Shown here in pieces: positions 33,690 through 44,225 of a DNA stretch of 64,000 bases; position 1 is the first letter of the stretch; each line of letters begins with the position of its first letter. The stretch covers positions 52,031,380 through 52,095,379 of the forward strand of contig CM067370.1 in assembly GCA_034401795.1 (NCBI GenBank), given 5' to 3'. The stretch is from Chaetoderma sp. LZ-2023a. Lineage: Eukaryota > Mollusca > Caudofoveata > Chaetodermatida > Chaetodermatidae. A program made the translations under genes and the position numbers. Below the pieces are notes generated by a model. The model worked only from the letters and a program-made list of their open reading frames with translations. It had not been told where the DNA came from and searched no databases.

Positions 33690-33775
33690 ACCTCTAAAAC
33701 AATTTGACCGAACGTTGTCGGTGGCTAAGCCACAAGCAACTTTCAGTCAAATTTTTTCTAAAATACTCAGCCAAT
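33690..33775. repeat. Small foldback element, family B
   Basis: The ends gagtacctctaaaacaattt and aaattttttctaaaatactc are inverted around a core ggtggctaagccac. A related core (ggtggcttagccaaccac) with flanks occurs at 32570-32650. The arms resemble those of the 5321-5413 palindrome. Confidence 0.6.
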
Positions 33776-34640
33776 CCAGAGTCATTGCCAATTGGAGTTA
33801 TTGTCCGCTTCCAGCAGTCCAACAGTTAATAGACGTATGGCAATTTACATTTATACAGGGAAAGACATGACAGAGGGATGTGTGCTTATCTTGCTTAAGT
33901 TAATAATTCTATATTACATATTCTTATTATCAATGACAAAGTATTTTTTAGGCTGTGATGGTAGAGTTAGTTGTTTGGTAGTTACCATTATGACAGATAT
34001 TCTTATTCTTATTATTATTAATATTATTATTATTATTATTATTATTTGTTCTGGTGACTGGGTGCAAGTATGAGAATAGCATGCCATGATGGTGAGTGTT
34101 TTCCAGAGTCTAGTAGGTTTCTATAATCTTCTTTTTGATACTCTGCTTAAAGTACTGTAGCTTTTATGATGTCATGAACTCACATGAATCCTCTTCTGGC
34201 AGAAGGCATCAAATGGCCTCTGGCGTCAGTTATGGACTGCATATACTACGTTTGCATATTCGATATGAAGCCTGCCAAGGGATTTAAAGAGGTGCTTGAA
34301 GTTGTTTTTACCTCTAAATGAAATGCCTTTTCAAGTTCTCTTCAAAATTCATCTTGACCTGTCATGTATTATTTTATGCTATTTTCCTTGCAAATATATT
34401 CTCTGTTCTCAGGCATTGAAATGTAAAGGATTAAGAGCATTTAACTACAGCACTTGGGTAAATACCCATATGATAACAATAAGCAATATTATAATTATAA
34501 TTCCTATATTAACCCACATGGATTCCCATCCAGCTGTTCACTGTGATGAATATTATATATGCAGCAGCCTGTTGGCCTGTGATGCCGATTAACTGGAAGC
34601 TATGATGCTTTATAATGATACAATGATACAATGAAAGGAC
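33776..34640. other. Interval without a recognisable gene
   Basis: Contains a (att)n microsatellite near 34010-34046. Open stretches at 33792 and 34296 are AT-rich and unlike known families. Confidence 0.5.
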
Positions 34641-34689
34641 ATCTTACAGCAGGCCTCAGGCCTCTACCGTCAGGAATAACAGTTTCACA

Positions 34690-35370
34690 TCAGTCAACTA
34701 GTGTTGAAGTAGAATTGGAAATACATATGTAGGTTTAGCTTCAAAGTTGAAGCGCACAGGGTGACTTTCCCAAAGTTTGTCCAATCTATGTTTAAAAGAA
34801 TTAATTGAAGGTGCACTGATGGCATATTCAGAGAGTTTATTCCAATGATCAGTGCACCGCAATGGGAAGGAGTACTTTCTTATGTCTAGTCTGGGTCTAA
34901 CTTCCATGAGTTTTAAGCTATGGCCTCTTGTATTTGTATTTGTGTTGTGAAGTTCAATGAAGTCTGATTTTCCTTGGTCATATTTGTTGTTGAGATGTTT
35001 ATAAATCTCTATCCATCGCCACGTAATCTGCGAAATGCCAAGGTCGGTAATTTCCGAGTCTGTAGGCGTTCACTGTATGATAGATGGTGTAGGCCAGGAA
35101 CGAGCTTGGTGGCTCGTCTTTGAACATTTTCTACAGCATTTATGTGTTTTTTCAAATGTGGGGCCCAGACAACATTAGCATATTCAATATGTGGTCTAAC
35201 GAGGGCCTTGAATAGGTGGGCAAAATTATATTTATCTATATAGCTAAACGTACGTCGGATTAATCCCATTATTTGGTTTGCTTTGTTTATCTTTTCATTT
35301 ATGTGCTGGTCAAAATTTAGCTTTTCATGGATTATTACACCAATATCCTTTACATAATCAATGCGGAAGC
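34690..35370 (-). pseudogene. CR1-like LINE, RT C-terminal end
   Basis: Minus-strand frames give KINKANQIMGLIRRTFSYID, then KALVRPHIEYANVVWAPHLK, ENVQRRATKLVPGLHHLSYS and (34698-34907) FPLRCTDHWNKLSEYAISAP. This is the typical post-palm region of CR1/Rex-like LINEs (LVRP.LEYA..VW.P, VQRRATK, R....WN.L). Frameshift near 35000. The polymerase core is absent from this copy. A related copy carrying the core and overlapping about 115 bp of the same region sits at 39584-40395. Confidence 0.8.
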
Positions 35371-35609
35371 TTCCAGTAACCTAGTATCAGTAGCCTCAAC
35401 AATGTACTTTAACATGATTATCCTCCTCAAGCCTAACATATAAATATGAATATAGTCTATAACCAATCTCCTCCTATAAATCCAAACCTAAAACTGCTGT
35501 TTATCCACAGAAACCGGTGTTAATCACCTATAACCGCCAAAAACCTTGTTTGTGTGTATTTGTATTGTTTGTTCTGTTTGTTTTGTTTGTTTCCATATGC
35601 CAGTCAAGT

Positions 35610-35800
35610 TCCCCTCCGTATCTTGTAGCAAACCAGTCAAGACCAACCAGCGTGCAATACTCTGCGATTGTTGTGGCAACTGGGTGCACTAACTTGCTCC
35701 AAACTAACCATATCTGATTACCAATTATTAGAAAATACTGAAGAGCCATGGTGGTGCATAGAATGTAATAAAAGCTTGTTCCCATTCAGTCACTATGAAA
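35610..35800 (+). pseudogene. PHD-type zinc finger at the start of the LINE ORF
   Basis: Across two frames the translation gives QRAILCDCCGNWVH, then CSKLTISDYQLLENTEEPWW and CIECNK. The pattern C-x2-C ... W-x-H-x2-C ... W-W-C-x2-C matches PHD fingers found near the N-terminus of some CR1/L2-group LINE proteins. One frameshift lies between His and the next Cys (about 35690). Confidence 0.65.
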
Positions 35801-35999
35801 TGATATAGATTTTATGTTGACCATATTAGGTGTAAATTACAATGATAGCTACTTGAACCCTAATACACACACAATTTCAAACATGCTTATGAATCCATAT
35901 CAGTTAAATACACAAGACCAATGCACATTCTCTGAAGCCGATACTGAAGACGGAGAAATTGATTTTCAACAGCCTGAATGTAAATATACACTAGTGAAT

Positions 36000-36760
36000 G
36001 AATTCAATGAAAAAATGACTAAGAGTACAGAATCTGTTTCCTTTTCAGCCCTTCATATTAATACTCGCTCTATTTTAAAGAATCATGATAAACTAAGTAA
36101 TTTCCTAGATTCTAGTATTCATGAATTTAGTATTGTAGGGATTACTGAGACATGGCTAAAGCCGGACTCTCCACTCAACTTAATTAATATGCAAAACTTT
36201 AAATTCATAGAGAAGTTCAGGCATATTAAACCTGGAGGTGGTGTAGTCATCTATATAAAGAACAACATACAGTATATTATGAGGGAAGATTTGTAAACAA
36301 CTGAAGAATTCATTGAAACAATATTTATTGAAATTCCCGTGGAAAAATCAAAGAATAAAATTATCGGTGTCACATACAGACCTCCTGCAAGTGACAATGA
36401 TAAATTTATTAAAACCCTAGAAAATAGTTTTAAAACAATTTAAAATGAAAATAAAGCAGCCTATATATTGGGAGATTTTAACATTGATTTATTGAAACAA
36501 AATAATTTCTATACCCAGGATATTTTTAACTTACTAAAAACATTTGGGTTCTATCCATTTATATCAAAACCAACAAGAATCACTGAGTTCACAGCTACTG
36601 TTATTGACAACATTTTCTCGAATGCCTCTGTAAGCACCAAGAACCAAGCAGGTATTTTCGTTGTAGACATTTCAGACCATCTACCTATTTATTATATGGA
36701 GAAAGAAAAAATAAGACAAAAATCATTCATAAAGGAAGAGAGAATTGCAGAGATTTAGAA
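36000..36760 (+). pseudogene. LINE APE endonuclease
   Basis: Blocks are SFSALHINTRSILKNHDKLS, SIVGITETWLKPDSP (catalytic Glu) and GGGVVIYIK in 35814-36296. Then a stop follows, with GVTYRPPASDNDKF between. GDFNIDLLK (Asp and Asn) and a degenerate SDH motif (DISDHLPIYY) are in 36468-36758. The order is normal for APE nickases of non-LTR elements. At least two stops inactivate it. Confidence 0.85.
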
Positions 36761-36953
36761 ATGATAACATAGAAAATTTTTAAATGAATATGGCAAATAT
36801 AAACTGGAATCAGATACTATAGAGGGCCAGACATGTGAAGATGCCTACAACGCATTCCATACTCTTTGCACTAACATTTATGAGTCAAGCTTTCCATTAA
36901 AAAAACTAAAAAGGTTTAAATAAAACCCTACTAAACACTGGTTAACAACAGGA

Positions 36954-38180
36954 TTGATAGCTGCCTGTCATAAGGAGAATAAGATGTATTTAAATTTTAT
37001 AAAACTTCCAACAAGAAATAATGATGCACAATTTAAAAAGCACAGAAACAGATTAGATCAGATAATCAGGACAGCAAAGATAAACTATTATCATTATAAA
37101 TTTGAAGAGCAAAAGAACAATATAAAAGAAACATGGAAATTAATAAAAACACTATTGAATAAACAAAAAAGCAGTTCAGAAACATCCCGGTTCATTTATA
37201 ATAATACAATTATAACTGACAAAAAAGACATTGCGGATAAATTTAATGAATACTTTATAAATATTGGGCCTAATTTATCTAAAAAAATACAGACCAGTCC
37301 TGGAATAAATGTGCAAGACTATCTGACAGGAGACTACCAATCCTCAATGTTCCTGACCCACTGACAATGAAGAAATTGACAAAATCTTAATGAAAATTAA
37401 TCCAACTAAGAGTGCCCAGCATTGATAGCTTTAAATGGAGAATCTTTAGAAACTGTGCCAGAGAAATAATGACTCCACTGAATCACATCTGCAATCTATC
37501 ATTTTTACAGGGTATATTTTCATCCCGATTAAATACTGCATGCGTAACACCTATATTCAAAGCTAAAGACCCATCTGATTTTACTAACTATAGGCCAGTC
37601 TCAGTACTTCCGCTTTTCTCTAAACTTCTGGAAAGATTATACTACAATAGAACTATAAAATATCTTAATAAAAACTCTATAATCTATGAATCCCAGTACG
37701 GCTTGAGAGCAAAATACTCTACCATGCTTGCCATTGTGGATATGCTTGAAAAAATAACCACATCCCTTCAGAGAAATGAACACACTCTAGGTGTATTCTT
37801 GGACCTCTCCAAAGCATTCAATACTATTGATCATGAAATATTACTTTAAAAACTAGCCCACTATGGAATTAGGGGCATTGCATTAAATTGGATATATAGC
37901 TATTTAACTAACAGAACACAATGTGTAAAATTCAGTGGGGCCATGTCAGGAGACATGAAATTAGTTTGTGGCGTTCCACAAGGATCAATTTTGGACCTCT
38001 GTTGTTTTTATTATACATGAATGACCTACCCAAAGCATGTAATCACCTCTCACTAATATTGTTTGCGGATGATACCAATGCCTTTTGTAGTCACAAGGAC
38101 ATAGACACTGTATACAAGTATGTAAATATTAATGAAATGAAAAAATCATAGACTGGTTTAAAGTGAATAAATTATCTCTG
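36954..38180 (+). pseudogene. LINE reverse transcriptase core
   Basis: A linker region (36954-37364) is followed by the RT. NYRPVSVLPLFSKLLERLYY and GVFLDLSKAFNTIDHEILL (first catalytic Asp) lie in 37412-37849. GVPQGSI-like sequence and PLLFLLYMNDLPK plus LILFADDTNAF (catalytic FADD) lie in 37921-38151. This is typical of CR1/Jockey-group elements. Stops and frameshifts near 37365, 37850 and 38000 make it inactive. Confidence 0.85.
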
Positions 38181-38720
38181 AATGTCGATAAAACTAACTA
38201 TATACTTTTCACAAAATCTAAGAATTTAAAACAAATAGCTCTCCCCAAAATGCATGTAAATAATCAAGAAATTCACGAAGCACAATATGTCAAATTTCTC
38301 GGCGTCTATCTGGATAAAAGCTTAACCTGGGAGAAGCATATAGAAATAGTGTGATCCAAGGTAGCAAAGAACATCAGTCTCATGCGCAGACCTAAGCCAT
38401 ATCTTCCCCCTAATATTCTAAAAACTCTATGTTGTACACTGATCCTTCCACATATCACATATTGCAATGTAATATGGACTAACATGCATAAAACTAAACT
38501 AGCACATCTAAAATCACTACAAAAGCAGGCAATCAAATTATTCGCACAGCCAGCAGAGGGCCAGGATGTCTTTAAAACCGAAAAAATGCTAAAACTTGAA
38601 GACATTGGAGCTGTCCAACTATACACTATCCAAAGGGACTACCATAATGGCAATCTACCCTCCTCATTATCAAACCTTTTTCGGAACAACTCCGATATAC
38701 ACTCGCACAACACATGAACT
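38163..38720 (+). pseudogene. LINE RT thumb and C-terminal region
   Basis: LSLNVDKTNYILFTKSKN, VKFLGVYLDKSLTWEKHIE and, after a stop, LPPNILKTLCCTLILPHITY with LKSLQKQAIKLFA. This completes the LINE ORF. The last frame ends at about 38720. Confidence 0.75.
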
Positions 38721-39023
38721 ATTACAGAACAATGACAACTACACAAAAACCATCCCACCAAGCAATGCAACTCTGGAACAACACAGATATCAATGTACGC
38801 ACACAAATTCTTACACAAAGCTCTTTTAAACAAAATATTTAAAAAATAATCTTAGAAAGATACTAAAAATACAAACCAATGGCATGAATGCAGAAGTCAC
38901 CACCATGGCAGTACAAAAACAAGTATGTACCCAGTTGCCAGGATAACAACTAGAATGTAAAATACACATCTGCAATAATAATAATGCATCCGTCCGTAAT
39001 TGTTGATGTGGATGATGCAGTTG

Positions 39024-39025
<2 letters not shown>

Positions 39026-39080
<55 letters not shown>

Positions 39081-39141
39081 CACCAATAAATGTTGATACA
39101 AATTAGGCCGCATTGTTATATATGACAATAATAATAAAATT

Positions 39142-39193
<52 letters not shown>

Positions 39194-39242
39194 CTGCACC
39201 AAGAAATGGTGATACAAATTAGGCCGTATTGTTATATATAAC

Positions 39243-39274
<32 letters not shown>

Positions 39275-39285
39275 TAATAATATTG
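39026..39285. repeat. Compound (aat)n microsatellite with a repeated spacer
   Basis: Three (aat)n runs (39027-39079, 39124-39192, 39241-39274) are separated by two near-identical spacers containing gatacaaattaggccg and ttgttatatat. The open frame on the minus strand here is a repeat artefact. Confidence 0.9.
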
Positions 39286-39320
39286 TAAACAAGATATGCA
39301 TGTGTTTTCCCCATTCCCAT

Positions 39321-39331
39321 GTGTGTGTGTG

Positions 39332-39363
<32 letters not shown>

Positions 39364-39364
39364 T
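39321..39364. repeat. (gt)n / (gtgc)n microsatellite
   Basis: Pure tg units passing into gtgc units. Confidence 0.9.
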
Positions 39365-39454
39365 TAATTGTCTATTGTCTTAAATGTATACATGTAAATA
39401 TTATATTATCTTCACCCATGATCCAACTATCACTGAATTATATGTTTATTATGT

Positions 39455-39575
39455 TAAATGTAAAGGGTCCACCGCTGTATAGGCTCAGCCTTTGGTGGAC
39501 TGCCTGTTGTGTAAATGTAAAATCTATGTGTTATATGAAAATTAATAATTTTGACTCTTGAATCTAGAATCTTGA
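39455..39575 (+). promoter_or_regulatory. LINE 3' hairpin and tail
   Basis: gggtccaccgctgtatagg pairs with ctttggtggactgcc, followed by a short tail of cttgaatc-like units. The same stem occurs in minus-strand copies at 31970, 33437 and 40405. In CR1/L2-type LINEs the RT recognises the 3' end of its RNA. That role here is inferred. Confidence 0.6.
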
Positions 39576-39583
39576 ATCTTGAT

Positions 39584-40395
39584 CTATGTCGTTAAACGTG
39601 CGTCTAATTAGTCTCATGATTTGATTGACTTTGTTTATTTTTTCATTTATGTGTTGCTTGAAACTTAATTTTTCATCGATTACGACCCCAATGTCTTTTT
39701 CGGTGGGGGAGGGGGGGGGGATACTCTAGAGTATGGTGGTTAGAGTCCATTGTGTAGACATGGAGAACTGTGGTTCTTGAAGAAATTCTCATACTTTTAC
39801 ATTTGTCTGGATGGAGCTTTAGGAGTGAGTTTTCAGTCCACAGGCACATAGAGTCTATATCTTGCTGCAGCGTATCGCAATCTGGTTGATTAAGAATTGA
39901 TTTGAATAGTTTTGTATCGTCAGCAAAGAGGAATATTTCTGACCCACACTTAATTGCATCAGGCAAATCATTTATATACAATATAAAGAGAAGTAGACCA
40001 AGAACTGAGCCTTGCGGTATGCTGCTGGTCACATTTAGTAATTTGGAGTATGTTCCAATAATGACGACTTGTTGCTTCCTCCCTATTAGAAATGATTGGA
40101 TCCACTTTAATAGTTTTCCGTCAATGCCATATGCGGTTAGTTTTTTAAAAAGACGTTTGTGTGGGACTTTATCAAATGCTTTCATGAAGTCAAAGTAGAT
40201 GACATCGACCATCCCTCCATTATCCAATGCCTCCAACCATTTTTGTAGTACTGTTAATAGCTGAAGCACAGTAGACCGGTCACTTATAACGCCAAATTGG
40301 TTATCTGACAGCATACAGTTATCGGTTAGGTGTTTCATAATTGAGTCGTTTACAACTGATTCCATTACTTTGCACGAATTGAATTGAATCTTCAT
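39584..40395 (-). pseudogene. CR1-like LINE reverse transcriptase, long open fragment
   Basis: A 240-codon open frame on the minus strand starts inside the RT: NSCKVMESVVNDSIMKHLTD, DVIYFDFMKAFDKVPHKRLF (first Asp), SSIPQGSVLGLLLFILYIND, and EIFLFADDTKLF (catalytic FADD). The frame is lost at a G/C homopolymer (39711-39720), after which NEKINKVNQIMRLIRRTF continues. The upstream endonuclease and downstream C-terminus are missing. It is the same family as 34690-35370. Confidence 0.85.
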
Positions 40396-40404
40396 TTAAT
40401 TGGC

Positions 40405-42860
40405 TGAATAATTTTTACAGTATATATTGTGCATACAGGGAGTCCACTAGAGGCATATCCTGTGTACCATAGACCCCACTTAAATAAACATACATAAAAC
40501 AATAAAACAAACTTGATGGAATGTACATGGACCAGACCAGGTGTAGAACTGCATCAGTCCATGTTAAATTACTCTTGCATTGTCATTTGTCGCATGTTAA
40601 AATATTGATAGTACACCGGCTCATTTACAAGCAAGTTCAGTAAATACTACTCTGGGTTATCTCTAAATTCCGTAATGAGTAAATATAAGTAGTATATATA
40701 AACTTGATAATCATAACCATAATCATAACATGTACAGCTTTTTAGGACATTATATCCTATTATCAGCTAATTCAATAAATTTGGTGATGAGCTACATTAC
40801 CTAATAGTAATATTTGGATTACATGGTTTGTCTAGAGCTCTATAATTATAGTATACAGGATGTTGAATAAACAGTTTATCTAGTCTGGTTTTAAAACTAT
40901 TTAGAGATGGAGCTTCAACAACTTCAGGCATCAGGGAGTTTCACCAGTCTATGACACGGTTAGAGAAAAAGTTTTGTCTAAGTGATATATTTGCTCTTGG
41001 TTTTAGTAATGTGAATTTATGACCTCTAGTTCTCTTTCTTGGACGGATAATTAGAAGTTTCCTAGAGTCCACAGTATACAGGTTATGCATGTACTTATAG
41101 ACATTTATAAGATTCCGTCTTATTCTTCTGTATACTAGACTTGGTGGCTCTAAATATTCTAATCTTGCCTGGTAATTTAGATTTTTTAAGTTGTGCACCA
41201 TTTTCGTAGCTCGTCTCTGAATTCAAGTTTTTCTGCTTATTTCCATGTGTTTGGTGACCATATAGGGACAGCATACTCCAGGTAGGAGCGGATTCATGTT
41301 GGATACAGTTTCATGAACAGGTCTTCATCTATATATTGGAATGTATGCCATATTATGCCTGCCATTTTATTAGCCTTGGAAGTTATCTTCTCTATATGGC
41401 TCTCAAATCTTAGTTTTGTGTCTATTGACACGCCAAGGTTATTGATTATATTTTCGTCATGTAATTTTAGGGTTTTCCCATCATCTATCATTTGATAGGA
41501 AGTATTAAAGTGATTATGGCCTATGTACATTACAGAACATTTTTGAGGATTAAATCAGACCTGCCATGTTTCTGAACAATGCCACAGTGAGTTACGGTCT
41601 TGTTGTCGTTCTTTACAATCATCTGCATGTGTTATGGTTCTATAAGCTTTAGTATCATCCGCAAATAACGAAATGTCAGATTCAATCACAGATGGTATGC
41701 CATTGATAAAAATAGTGAAAAGTACAGGACCAAGTACACCACTCTGTGGAACTCCACTCAAAACAGGTGTCCATGACGAAAAGGCTCCATTTACTACAAC
41801 CCTCTGTTGGCGATTTGTTAAAAAGGATCTTAGCCAGTTCAGTATATTACCTGAAATTTTGTATTGGCTTAATTTACTTAGAAGGCGTTCATGAGGAACG
41901 TGTCAAATTCCTTCATGAAATCAAGATACAGGACATCTATATCTTAACCCGTGTAGAGCAGTCGTCCAGGTCTCTAACACTTCTAATAATTGTGTAACTG
42001 TAGATCGCCCATGAAACCATGTTGATATTCAATTAAAAAATTGTTATTTATCATGTGGGCTACTACCTTGTCCCTCACAATGCTCTCCAGTACCTTACAG
42101 GAATTGGAAGTAAAGCTAACCGGTCTATAGTTATATGGTTGTCTTTTTGACCCCTTCTTATGTATGGGTATGACATGGGCATATTTCCAATCTGTCAGCA
42201 CTGAGCTTATGTCTAATGTATATAAGTGTCAAGGGCCTTGCTATGACATCTTTTAATTCTTTAAGTAGCCGATGATGTAAACCATCAGGTCCTGGGGATT
42301 TGTTTTGCTTTAAGTTGCATAGTTTTTCTTTCACAGTATCCAGATTCACTTTAATGTCGCTCAATGCATTGGTGTCGGTTTTAAATTTCATAATAGGAAT
42401 ATTTTTCATATTTTCTTGAGTAAATATACTAGAAAAAAGTCTATTTAATATTTCTGCCTTTTCTTGGTCTGTTTCAGTAAGGTTACCATTTAAGTCTTCA
42501 AGATCTCCTACACTTCCTTTTGTTTTTAGTTTATTATTGACATAGCGCCAAAATGATTTAGGGTTCTTTTTAATGTTAGTCGCGATGTTTCTTTCAAAGA
42601 GCCGGACCGACTTTTTACATTGTGCTTTTACTTGATTTTTCTCTTGTTATAATGATGTGTATCTAATTGTGTGCCCAAATATGTTTTCCAGTACTTTTCC
42701 TTTTTTCTTATTAACCTAAGTAATTGTCTATTTAGCCATGGTGGTCTTTGTTTGTTTGAAGGAATTATTTTTTGTGCAGTATATATATATTGGCATTGCT
42801 TGACTTATACTCTCTTTTAACTTCACCCAGCATTCGTCCAGTGATAAACCTTCATCCTTC
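40405..42860 (-). mobile_element. CR1-like LINE, decayed, 3' end present
   Basis: Minus-strand blocks are KNKSPGPDGLHHRLLKELKD (42158-42409), NYRPVSFTSNSCKVLESIVR (41983-42201), GVPQSGVLGPVLFTIFING and DISLFADDTKAY (41555-41761), LGVSIDTKLRFESHIEKI (41294-41530), and YRRIRRNLINVYKYMH ... LRQNFFSNRVIDW (40941-41201). The 3' hairpin (tggggtctatgg ... agtggactccctg) ends at about 40405. Repeat B (40519-40680) interrupts the 3' UTR. Stops occur between blocks and the endonuclease is only hinted at upstream of 42410. Confidence 0.82.
40519..40680. repeat. Dispersed repeat B, copy 2
   Basis: aatgtacatggaccagacca ... gcatcagtccatgttaaatt ... actctgggttatctctaaat. Matches 25146-25310 and 42866-43035. 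It lies within the 3' UTR of the minus-strand LINE. Confidence 0.85.
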
Positions 42861-42865
42861 TTGAT

Positions 42866-43035
42866 GGAGCGTACATGGACCAAGTGTAGAACCGCATCAG
42901 TCCATGTTAAAATTACACTTGCATTGTCATTTAATGCATGTTAAAATATTGATAGTACACGAGCTCATTTACAAGCAAGTTCAGTAAATACTACTCTGGG
43001 TTATCTCTAAATTCCGGAATGATTTATGACCCAAA
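42866..43035. repeat. Dispersed repeat B, copy 3
   Basis: gagcgtacatggaccaagtg ... actctgggttatctctaaat ... ttatgacccaaac. It sits at the 5' edge of the minus-strand LINE. Confidence 0.85.
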
Positions 43036-43082
43036 CATATATACTATTGTAAATACTATACGTTAGTCACCCACTGAAGCTA

Positions 43083-43226
43083 CAGCTATTTAGACAACAG
43101 TTAGCCAGTACCATAGCTCGTTTCTACCGAGAACTGTACCAATATGGAACAACCTGGCTGAAGAAACAATCACCACCACAGATGTAGAGATATTTAAGAC
43201 CTACATCAGTGAGATGATATTCTAAG
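43083..43226 (+). pseudogene. LINE C-terminal fragment
   Basis: SSFLPRTVPIWNNLAEETIT, then TTDVEIFKTYISEMIF and a stop, match the extreme C-terminus of CR1/Jockey-type LINE proteins (FFPRT...WN.LP.....S...FK..L). Only about 40 residues remain. Confidence 0.7.
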
Positions 43227-43764
43227 ACCGAACGAGACGATGTAAATAGGGTACATACAGTTTTTTAATGGATCAATTGACAATTTTAATCTTGCAGACT
43301 GTGAAACCCAGCCATGTTTATGAGGCCCGCACCTAGGCGTGATGTCCATTAGGATTTTGCCTAGTATTCGTACAGATACAGATGAGTTTTGCGTGTGCGT
43401 CAAGAAGCAAACAGAAATTTTTTTTGGAGAATATTTATAGTTTTTGGTGCTTTAATATTATGCAATAAAAAACAATTGTCGCCAAATCGAAATTATGATT
43501 GTCTACAACAGCTATATAGCTCATGAACTCGCATTATATTCTTTAAATTATTCTCATTAAAAATTTTCAAAAGTGTAACCAGTTTTCATATTTTTGTGGC
43601 AGTTGTTGCATAGCAACGCTTGCATCAAAAAACTTCTGAGACGAAATTTGTATTCTCTTTCTTGCTCACTTATTTAAAACATATAGATACTACTCATAAA
43701 CACAAACAAACAGCTTAAATTAATTAAATAAATTTGATTCATCATAGTATTATAGCCTGGAAGA

Positions 43765-44225
43765 TTGTGTTCCAGACTAACGAGGCCCTGTTCTATATTG
43801 AGCCCAACAGGAAAGGTGACCGGGACCGAGTGGCCTAGAAACAAGCGGGCATCAGATGTAACTAGGAAACGAATGAGTGAACAGTGTGGACCTAAATGTG
43901 TATTGAAGCGTCATGTCCAAAATGCTGTAAACACAGTAGTCCTAGAGATGCTAAAGGAAGACATTAAGCAGAAATCATCAGCCCGGTTTGTGAATGTTGA
44001 CATCCTTGATATCGGAAGGCCACATCCGATCTGGTTAACAGTGACAGCAAATACATATGATGTAAAACGTGCCGTCATCATGGCAAGGTTACTAACTGGT
44101 ACATACTATCTGCAAGCACACAGATCCAAATTTAATCAATATGAGAATGATGCCTGTCCTTTTTGTAAGAACGTTATAGAAGACTGTATGCATTTCCTAG
44201 TTCAGTGTGCAGAATTTGCAGATAT
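43765..44225 (+). pseudogene. LINE C-terminal domain with Cys/His knuckle, cut by the giant Ty3 element
   Basis: One frame encodes about 150 residues ending ... ARLLTGTYYLQAHRSKFNQY, then CPFCKNVIEDCMHFLVQC, an HxxxxC-type knuckle (C-x2-C-x8-H-x4-C) found after the RT in several LINE clades. The frame runs straight into the LTR terminus tgtagttcg at 44226, so the element was broken there by insertion of the Ty3 element or by later rearrangement. The LINE at 62579-64000 on the far side is also plus strand, but it carries the 5' half (endonuclease-RT), so the two are not simple halves of one copy. Confidence 0.7.

Larger units (their letters stand above)
35595..39575 (+). mobile_element. CR1-like LINE, nearly full length, decayed
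   Basis: Parts in order: PHD finger (35610-35800), APE endonuclease (36030-36760), RT (37400-38180), C-terminal region (38382-38720), an unusual (aat)n-rich 3' UTR (39026-39285), then a 3' hairpin (39455-39500) and a tail of cttgaat units ending near 39575. The coding part is split into at least seven frames. It lies between two minus-strand LINE pieces. Confidence 0.8.

Noticed and set aside
38826..39128. Minus-strand frame with a long poly-Tyr run
   Set aside because: Translation of the (aat)n microsatellite.
34690..40395. One minus-strand LINE split by the plus-strand LINE
   Set aside because: The two minus pieces overlap by about 115 bp of the same region and differ noticeably there, so they are separate copies.
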